The notes under the pieces were generated by a model that was given only the letters and a program-made list of their open reading frames with translations, ran no database searches and had not been told where the DNA came from. From assembly GCA_050698355.1 (NCBI GenBank), contig JBOHBN010000371.1:1-27956 (forward strand): DNA of 27,956 nucleotides. Direction: 5' to 3'. The stretch's first letter is position 1; each line of letters opens with the position of its first letter. Source of the DNA: JBOHBN01 sp050698355 (GTDB lineage: Bacteria > Actinomycetota > Actinomycetes > Streptosporangiales > WHST01). The translations under genes and the position numbers were made by a program. Shown here piece after piece: positions 23,024-27,956 of the stretch.

Positions 23024-23875
23024 ATGCCGAAGAAGACCCTGAAGCTGTTGTTGCTGCCCTTCCTGGCGCTCGCGCTCGCCCTCGCCGGGTGCACCTCCGG
23101 TGGTTCAGAGGACTCCGGAGGCACCGCAAGCTCTGGGCAGAGCACGCTGCAGACGGTACTCGATCGCGGCACGCTGCGCGTCGCGGTGCTCCCCGACTTC
23201 CCGCCGTCGAGCTCGCAGAAGGCGAACGGGAAGTTCGAGGGCTTCGAGCCCGACATCGCGAGAGAGCTCGCCAAGGCACTCGGCGTCAAGCTCAAGCTCG
23301 TGAGCTCCAACGGCGACAACCGGCTGCCGCTGATGAAGTCCCAGCGCGTCGACGTCAACATCTCCTCGTACACGGCGACCAACGAGCGGGCGAAGTCGGT
23401 CTCCTTCACGATCCCGTACGTCGCGCACGGAGCGAGCCTGCTGTTCCCCAAGAGCAGCCCGATCAAGAGCTACTCCGACCTCGCCGGCAAGAAGGTCTCG
23501 GTGGCACGCGGCAGCACCAACGACACCATCATGACCAACGACTTTCCGAAGACCGAGGTCGTGCGGTTCGACACCATCGCCGATGCGATCGCAGCGGTGA
23601 AGGCCGACAAGGTCGACGCCGCGGTCGAGGCGTACGTCACCGTGCAGAAGGCGGCGAAGAAGAACCCGGAGCTGGCCGCCATCGACGCGCCGCCGCTGAA
23701 GCCGCAACTGGTCTCGATGGGCATCCTGCCCGGCGATCCGGTGTGGTTGAACTACCTGAACAACTTCATCCGCAACCTGATCGCCTCGGGCGAGGATCAG
23801 AAGCTGTACCAGAAGTGGTTCCCCAACGAGCTGCCGAAGGTCGTCTACGGCCTGCCGCCCGCGCAGCAGAAGTAG
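23024..23875 (+). CDS. ABC transporter substrate-binding lipoprotein (family 3, polar amino acid type)
   Basis: 283-aa lipid-anchored extracellular binding protein that would capture a polar amino acid or similar small ligand. Signal MPKKTLKLLLLPFLALALAL ends in the lipobox L-A-G-C (Cys23), followed by a Gly/Ser linker. The SBP_bac_3 fold is evident: LRVAVLPDFPPSS, GFEPDIARELAKALGVKLKLV, RVDVNISSYTATNERAKSVSFTIPY, LAGKKVSVARGSTND. ATG at 23024 gives the best signal peptide; GTG at 23009 and ATG at 23015 are alternatives. First gene of the transporter operon under IclR operators; 27 bp before the first permease gene. Ligand not determined. Confidence 0.92.
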   Translation: MPKKTLKLLLLPFLALALALAGCTSGGSEDSGGTASSGQSTLQTVLDRGTLRVAVLPDFPPSSSQKANGKFEGFEPDIARELAKALGVKLKLVSSNGDNRLPLMKSQRVDVNISSYTATNERAKSVSFTIPYVAHGASLLFPKSSPIKSYSDLAGKKVSVARGSTNDTIMTNDFPKTEVVRFDTIADAIAAVKADKVDAAVEAYVTVQKAAKKNPELAAIDAPPLKPQLVSMGILPGDPVWLNYLNNFIRNLIASGEDQKLYQKWFPNELPKVVYGLPPAQQK

Positions 23876-23902
23876 CCAGGTTCCCCGGACCGAGCGGCCG
23901 CT

Positions 23903-24559
23903 ATGACGTTCTACTTCGGCGACATCCTCTACCCCTACCTGGGGGCATTGTTGAGGGCGCTGGGCACGAGCGTCTTCATCACGGTACTGAGCTTCTTCAT
24001 CGGGGCCGTTCTCGGTATCTTCATCTACTTCGGCAGGACGAGCAGGGTGGGCGCCCTTCGCGTCGTCACGGTGGGCTACATCGAGATCTTCCGGAACACG
24101 CCGCTGCTCGTGCAGCTCTACCTGATCTACTTCGGGCTCCCGGAGATCGGCCTGAACTTCAACCCGTTGTGGGCCACGCTGATCGGGATGACGCTCAACA
24201 ACAGCGCCTACACCGCCGAGATCTTCCGCAGCGGTATCGATGCCGTACCCGACGGGCTGCGGGAGGCCGGCAGCGCCCTGGGCCTGCGATTCCATCAGAT
24301 CTTCCTGCACGTCGTGTTGAAACCCGCCATCCGCAACGTCCTGCCCGCACTGACCAACCAGTTCATCGTGCTGTTCCTGTTCTCGTCGGTCGGTTCCGTC
24401 ATCTCGCTGAACGAGCTGACCAACCTGATGGAACAGCTCACGTCCCAGACGAACCGGGTGCTGGAGGTGTTCACGATCGGAGGCGTCATGTACTACCTCG
24501 CGTCGACGATCATCGCGCGTGCCTCCGGCCTCGCCGAGCGGCTGCTGTTCCGGTGGTGA
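23903..24559 (+). CDS. ABC transporter permease, polar amino acid type (HisM/GlnP-like)
   Basis: 218-aa inner-membrane permease with about five hydrophobic segments. It has the family signature EIFRNTPLLVQLYLIYFGLP and the EAA loop GLREAGSALGLRFHQIFLHVVLKP, which contacts the ATPase. Pairs with the next permease to form a heterodimeric channel. Stop is three bases before the second permease start. Confidence 0.93.
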   Translation: MTFYFGDILYPYLGALLRALGTSVFITVLSFFIGAVLGIFIYFGRTSRVGALRVVTVGYIEIFRNTPLLVQLYLIYFGLPEIGLNFNPLWATLIGMTLNNSAYTAEIFRSGIDAVPDGLREAGSALGLRFHQIFLHVVLKPAIRNVLPALTNQFIVLFLFSSVGSVISLNELTNLMEQLTSQTNRVLEVFTIGGVMYYLASTIIARASGLAERLLFRW

Positions 24560-24562
24560 GCG

Positions 24563-25204
24563 ATGGGTGACCTGGGCAACTACCTACCCGCGTTGATCCG
24601 CGGGGCGATCCTCACGATCATCCTCTGCGCGGTGTCCGGAAGCATCGGGACGATCATCGGGCTGGTGTTCGGTGTCGGCCGGTCGTCGCCGCTATTGCCC
24701 GTCCGCTTCATCAGCGCCATCTACCCGAACTTCATCCGCGGCATTCCCGTACTCGTCCTGCTCTTCTTCATCTACTTCGCGCTCCCCCTGCTCTTCCCAG
24801 CGCTGGCGCTCGACCGGTCGTACGTCGCGGTGGCCGGGCTCTCCATCTACACCGGTGCGTACATGGCCGAGATATTTCGCGGAAGCATCGAAGCCATCCC
24901 CGCCGGGCAGTCCGAGGCGGCCGAGGCACTCGGCATGAGCTACGTGCAGAAGATGCGCCACGTCATCCTGCCCCAGGCGATGAAGATCGCGGTGCCACCC
25001 GGGATCGGCTTCCTCATCTCCTTGGTGAAAGCATCGTCGCTGGTATCGATCATCGGTTACGTCGACCTGACCTACGCGGGAAAGATCGCATCGACGAGGA
25101 ATCAGGAACCGCTCACGACGTTCATCATCGTGGCGGTGCTGTACTTCATCATCTCCTACCCGATCTCGCTGCTCGGTCGGTGGTACGAACGGAGGCTCGT
25201 GTGA
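24563..25204 (+). CDS. ABC transporter permease, polar amino acid type, second subunit
   Basis: 213-aa permease with the same architecture: FIRGIPVLVLLFFIYFALPLLF, YTGAYMAEIFRGSIEAIPAGQSEAAEALGMS and the EAA-loop continuation VQKMRHVILPQA. Three bases after the first permease, so translationally linked. Its TGA overlaps a GTG (GTGA, 25201) that opens a 40-codon frame before the ATPase gene. Confidence 0.93.
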   Translation: MGDLGNYLPALIRGAILTIILCAVSGSIGTIIGLVFGVGRSSPLLPVRFISAIYPNFIRGIPVLVLLFFIYFALPLLFPALALDRSYVAVAGLSIYTGAYMAEIFRGSIEAIPAGQSEAAEALGMSYVQKMRHVILPQAMKIAVPPGIGFLISLVKASSLVSIIGYVDLTYAGKIASTRNQEPLTTFIIVAVLYFIISYPISLLGRWYERRLV

Positions 25205-25323
25205 GCAAGGAGCTGAGGAGCGAGCCGGAGGTAGGGGCCGCGAAACCAAAGCAGCGCGGTGACGACCCACGCGCGGCACCTGTCGAAGGCGAGCGAGGAA
25301 GCGAACGCGAGGCAAGCACATGA
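25201..25323 (+). CDS. Putative 40-aa coupling ORF between permease and ATPase genes
   Basis: GTG at 25201 overlaps the permease stop (GTGA) and the frame ends in a TGA (25321-25323) that overlaps the ATPase start (ATGA, 25320). The product would be very hydrophilic and Glu/Arg-rich (MSKELRSEPEVGAAK..., ending GERGSEREAST), without any domain. The purine-rich DNA (GAGCGAGGAAGCGAACGCGAGG) resembles the low-complexity intergenic spacers of some actinobacteria. Its main role may be to carry ribosomes across the 115-bp gap. Whether a stable protein is made is uncertain. Confidence 0.35.
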   Translation: MSKELRSEPEVGAAKPKQRGDDPRAAPVEGERGSEREAST

Positions 25324-26096
25324 GCGAAGCACCCGACGACGCGATTCCCACGCCTCGTACGGACGTGCCGATGATCTCGGTGGAGGGCCTGCACAAGCGC
25401 TTCGGCTCGCTCGAGGTGCTGAGGGGTATCGACAGCGAAGTCACCGAGCGCGAGGTCGTCTGCGTGGTCGGCCCGTCCGGATCCGGTAAGAGCACCTTCC
25501 TGCGCTGCCTGAACCGCCTGGAGAAGTTCGACAAGGGTCACGTGACGATCTGCGGGCACGACCTGCACGGCACACGTACCGACCTCAACCTCGTACGCCA
25601 GGACGTCGGCATGGTGTTCCAGGCCTTCAACGTGTTCCCGCACAAGAAGGTCATCGACAACGTCATGCTCGCCCCTATGAAGGTCGCGAAGCTCGGCAAG
25701 CGGGAGGCTCGCGACCGCGCTGAAGCGCTGCTTTCCAAGGTCGGTCTCGTCGAGAAGTCCGACGTCTATCCCAGCAAGCTGTCCGGCGGTCAGCAGCAAC
25801 GCGTCGCGATCGCGCGCGCCCTCGCGATGCAACCCAAGGTCATGCTGTTCGACGAACCCACCTCTGCGCTCGACCCCGAGACGATCGGAGAGGTGCTGAG
25901 CGTCATGAAGAACCTGGCCATGGAAGGGATGACCATGGTCGTGGTGACCCACGAGATGGGGTTCGCGCGTGAGGTGGCCGACCGGGTGCTCTTCATGGAC
26001 GAGGGACTCATCGTCGAGGAGGGCGCGCCGAGCGACATCTTCGACAACCCGCGGGAGGAGCGCACCCGCGCGTTCCTGAGCAAGATCCTGTCGTAA
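25320..26096 (+). CDS. ABC transporter ATP-binding protein, polar amino acid type (GlnQ/HisP-like)
   Basis: 258-aa cytosolic ATPase powering the importer. Walker A GPSGSGKST (51-59), Q-loop VFQAFNVFPH, signature LSGGQQQR (154-161), Walker B VMLFDEP (174-180), D-loop SALD and switch histidine in VTHEMGFAREVA (H211) are complete. The PAAT-type C-terminal IVEEGAPSDIFDNPREERTRAFLSKIL is present. An N-terminal tail of about 17 residues precedes the first strand, so the start could be at a later ATG. The stop TAA abuts an inverted-repeat element (26096-26217) that may terminate the operon. Confidence 0.94.
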   Translation: MSEAPDDAIPTPRTDVPMISVEGLHKRFGSLEVLRGIDSEVTEREVVCVVGPSGSGKSTFLRCLNRLEKFDKGHVTICGHDLHGTRTDLNLVRQDVGMVFQAFNVFPHKKVIDNVMLAPMKVAKLGKREARDRAEALLSKVGLVEKSDVYPSKLSGGQQQRVAIARALAMQPKVMLFDEPTSALDPETIGEVLSVMKNLAMEGMTMVVVTHEMGFAREVADRVLFMDEGLIVEEGAPSDIFDNPREERTRAFLSKILS

Positions 26097-26217
26097 GAAC
26101 GTGTTTGGAAACCAACCTTGTGGAGCGGGGTTGGCCGGGATTGCCCGACACGTCGGTGCTGTCTGAGGTCCGGGCCACAAGGAGTCGATCTCGGCCTCAC
26201 CTTTCTAAACACGTTCT
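26096..26217. mobile_element. MITE-like element or IS remnant with terminal inverted repeats
   Basis: About 122 bp bounded by 16-bp inverted repeats, 26096-26111 (AGAACGTGTTTGGAAA) and 26202-26217 (reverse complement AGAACGTGTTTAGAAA), one mismatch. A second inverted pair, CCTTGTGG (from about 26116) and CCACAAGG (from about 26175), lies inside. No open frame of note. The repeats look like the ends of a DNA transposon, perhaps IS5-type, but no clear target duplication is visible. It starts at the last base of the ATPase stop codon and lies between convergent genes, so it may also act as a terminator. Confidence 0.55.
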
Positions 26218-26226
26218 GAAGAGCGG

Positions 26227-27120
26227 TCAGCTACCCGGCGCCTCGTAGAGCGGCAGGCGCGCGTCGACCGGCGTGTCCTGCCACGTCTCCCGTATCCACG
26301 CGAACGCCGGGTCGTCGCGGATCAGCCACGCCCGCTCGGCGGACGGACCCGCCATGACGTTGAGGTAGTACATGTGGTGGCCCGGCACCGCCATCGACGG
26401 CCCGTGCCAGCCGTCCGGCACGAGCACGACGTCGCCGCCCCCGACCTCGGCGAGCACGTCGCTGGTGCCCGCGTCGGACGGGTACACGCGCTGGTACCCG
26501 GCGCCGTCGGTGCCGTGCGCGGCGGCGATCTCGAAGTAGTACACCTCCTCGAGTCTCGTCTCCTCCCCCGGCTGTTCGGCGTCGTGCTTGTGCGGCGGGA
26601 ACGACGACCAGTTCCCGGACGGCGTCAGCACCTCGACCGCGATGAGCTTGTCCGCGTCGAACACGTCGGCTGCCGCGAAGTTGTTGACCTGCCTGCTCAT
26701 CTGGCCCGCGCCGCGCAGCTCGACCGGCACCTGCGACGCGGCGCCGTACCGCACGGGTAGCCGGCGCGCGCACCGAGCGCCGGCGAGCGCGAAGCGCCCA
26801 CCGTCTCGGGTACTCACCCGCACCGCCGTATCGCGGGGCACATACGCGAAGTCGGTGACGCCCGCGAATACCCCCTCGCGCCCGGTCAGCTCGACATTCT
26901 CGCCGGCACAGCGCACGGTGCAGCTGCCGGACAGCGGCAGCACGATCCACTCGGACTCACCGGTGTCCCACTCGTGTTCCGTACCCGGCCCGAGCTCCAG
27001 GACCCGCAGGGACGAGTACTCCCAGCCGGCCGTCTCGGGGTCCACGTACACCTCGTACGGCCCGCGGGCAGCCGTGCCCGCGGGCAGGTGCAGGCCGTTG
27101 CTCACCACAGATCCCCTCAC
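26227..27120 (-). CDS. iolB: 5-deoxy-glucuronate isomerase
   Basis: 297-aa bicupin enzyme of myo-inositol catabolism that isomerises 5-deoxy-D-glucuronate to 2-deoxy-5-keto-D-gluconate. The family core is clear: GNWSSFPPHKHD (H177, H179 as metal ligands), LEEVYYFEI (E192) and GDVVLVPDGWHGPSMAVPGHHMYYLNVMAG in the second cupin. GTG at 27120 is in a GTGA overlap with the upstream aldolase gene; GTG at 27108 or 27105 would fit the AGGGGA ribosome site about as well. Last gene of an iol operon entering from the right edge. Confidence 0.95.
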   Translation of the reverse strand: MRGSVVSNGLHLPAGTAARGPYEVYVDPETAGWEYSSLRVLELGPGTEHEWDTGESEWIVLPLSGSCTVRCAGENVELTGREGVFAGVTDFAYVPRDTAVRVSTRDGGRFALAGARCARRLPVRYGAASQVPVELRGAGQMSRQVNNFAAADVFDADKLIAVEVLTPSGNWSSFPPHKHDAEQPGEETRLEEVYYFEIAAAHGTDGAGYQRVYPSDAGTSDVLAEVGGGDVVLVPDGWHGPSMAVPGHHMYYLNVMAGPSAERAWLIRDDPAFAWIRETWQDTPVDARLPLYEAPGS

Positions 27121-27956
27121 AGCAGCTCCACCGCAGCGTCCACCGCCGCGGCCACATCACCGTCCGCCGGGTACAGCAGCGCCCGGCCCGCCATCAGCCC
27201 GTACACGTTCGGCAGCGACAGTGCCTTGCGCCAGCGCTCGTACATGGCACCGGCATCGACGGCCGTGTCGCCGCCGAGCAGCACCGTGGGCAGGGTGGTC
27301 GTCTCCATCACCGGCCGCAGGTCGTCGACGTCGTCCGGCACGGGCACCTTCAACCAGGTGTACGCGGATGTGCCACCGACGCCCGACGCAATCGCCATCG
27401 AGCGGCTGATCGCCTCGGCGGAGAGATCGCCCCGCACCTTGCCGTCGACCCGGCGCACGATGAAGGGTTCCAACATCGCGGTGAGACCGTACGCGGCCAG
27501 TTCGTTCACCGCGGTCGCGGCCGCCTGCAGGGTGTTCAGCGAACCCGGGTCGTCGTAATCAATGCGCAGCAGCAGCTTGCCGCCGTCGAACCGCAACCGG
27601 TCGAGGTCGCGGGCGCGGTACGCGGTGAACCGGTCGTCGAGCTCGAACGCCGCGCCGGCGAGCCCGCCGCGGTTCATCGACCCGATCGCGACCTTGCCGT
27701 CGAGCACGCCGAGCAGCAGCAGGTCTTCGAGGACGTCCGGGGTGCCGAGCACGCCGTCCACCCCCGGCCGGGCCAGGGCAATGCACAGCCGCTCCAGCAG
27801 GTCGGCTCGGTTGGCCATCGCCCTGGCGTCGCGCTCGACGCCCAGCGCGCCGCGCGCGGGATGGTCGGCGGCGACGATCATCAGCCGCCCGGACTCGTCG
27901 AGCAGCGGCCGGCGGGTCCTGGCCGCGGCTGCCTCGGCGACCGCGCCGGGCCGCGT
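27117..27956 (-). CDS. Cgl0159-family (beta/alpha)8 aldolase-like protein of the inositol cluster, N-terminus outside window
   Basis: 280 codons are present and the frame stays open to the window edge, so the start lies beyond it. RPLLDESGRLMIVAADHPARGAL, DGVLGTPDVLEDLLLLG, GSMNRGGLAG and LLLRIDYDDPG match the Cgl0159/class I aldolase-like proteins found in actinobacterial iol clusters. A lysine in YTWLKVPVPDD is a Schiff-base candidate, and LPTVLLGGD and YGLMAGRALLYP resemble the phosphate-binding end of such barrels. It probably cleaves or handles the 5-dehydro-2-deoxygluconate 6-phosphate branch, beside iolC/iolJ functions. Overlaps iolB by four bases. Confidence 0.85.
   Translation of the reverse strand, partial: TRPGAVAEAAAARTRRPLLDESGRLMIVAADHPARGALGVERDARAMANRADLLERLCIALARPGVDGVLGTPDVLEDLLLLGVLDGKVAIGSMNRGGLAGAAFELDDRFTAYRARDLDRLRFDGGKLLLRIDYDDPGSLNTLQAAATAVNELAAYGLTAMLEPFIVRRVDGKVRGDLSAEAISRSMAIASGVGGTSAYTWLKVPVPDDVDDLRPVMETTTLPTVLLGGDTAVDAGAMYERWRKALSLPNVYGLMAGRALLYPADGDVAAAVDAAVELL

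Noticed and set aside
22993..24570. 525-codon plus-strand frame over the binding-protein and permease genes
   Set aside because: Out-of-frame shadow of two well-recognised ABC transporter genes.
1..27956. CRISPR arrays, tRNA or rRNA genes, integrases, prophage genes
   Set aside because: No regularly spaced repeats, no tRNA-like cloverleaf or CCA ends and no recombinase or structural phage proteins were seen on either strand.
22070..27956. Functional link between the IclR/ABC transporter and the iol genes (inositol importer)
   Set aside because: The binding protein is a polar-amino-acid type, the two units are convergent and separated by a MITE-like element, so no shared pathway can be claimed.

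Overview
The window is high-GC DNA (roughly 70 % G+C, strong G/C third-position bias, GTG starts, ATGA/GTGA gene overlaps) with the gene content of an Actinomycetota chromosome: an actinobacterial-type DXS, a DUF222/HNH protein behind an actinobacterial LexA box, DUF1990 proteins, DUF4185, DUF993 and myo-inositol genes. A Propionibacteriales/Jiangellales-like soil organism would fit, but the sequence alone does not fix the family. No rRNA, tRNA, CRISPR, integrase or transposase gene was seen.

Layout. (1) 1-4750: a divergent DXS paralogue (minus, cut by the window edge) with a MarR regulator upstream; divergently, a lipid/UDP-sugar glycosyltransferase translationally coupled to a DAO-type FAD oxidoreductase; a 52-bp palindrome ends the block. 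(2) 4747-6472: a flavin monooxygenase gene split by a +1 frameshift, divergent from its probable MarR regulator. (3) 6503-8655: two DUF1990-type proteins in convergent orientation and a small membrane protein. (4) 8698-17453: a sugar/polyol catabolic locus of divergent operons. LacI regulator, SDR-like epimerase and DHDPS-family aldolase lie on the minus strand; Gfo/Idh/MocA dehydrogenase, DUF993 aldolase-like protein, AP_endonuc_2 isomerase, MFS transporter and MetE-like zinc protein lie on the plus strand, with all four plus-strand junctions overlapping by 4 bp. A twin LacI-type operator sits at the divergence point. (5) 17477-19138: a DUF222/HNH gene with a LexA-like box over its promoter, then the decayed start of a GNAT gene. 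(6) 19139-22064: two secreted glycan-active proteins (Tat-exported GH43-like propeller and a DUF4185/GH183-like protein), ending in a second copy of the 52-bp palindrome. (7) 22070-26096: an IclR regulator divergent from a polar-amino-acid-type ABC transporter, with IclR-like operators over both promoters. (8) 26096-27956: a MITE-like inverted-repeat element followed by iolB and a Cgl0159-type aldolase (partial) of inositol catabolism.

How the genes fit together. The theme is nutrient scavenging under local repressors: LacI controlling uptake (MFS), oxidation (Gfo/Idh/MocA, SDR), isomerisation and retro-aldol-type cleavage of an unknown sugar acid or polyol; secreted hydrolases for an extracellular polysaccharide, possibly arabinan-containing; IclR controlling an ABC importer; and inositol breakdown. 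The best candidate for an undescribed system is the 8.7-kb LacI locus, which holds two different aldolase-fold proteins, an SDR lacking its usual catalytic lysine and a MetE-type zinc thiol/methyl-transfer protein in one regulon.
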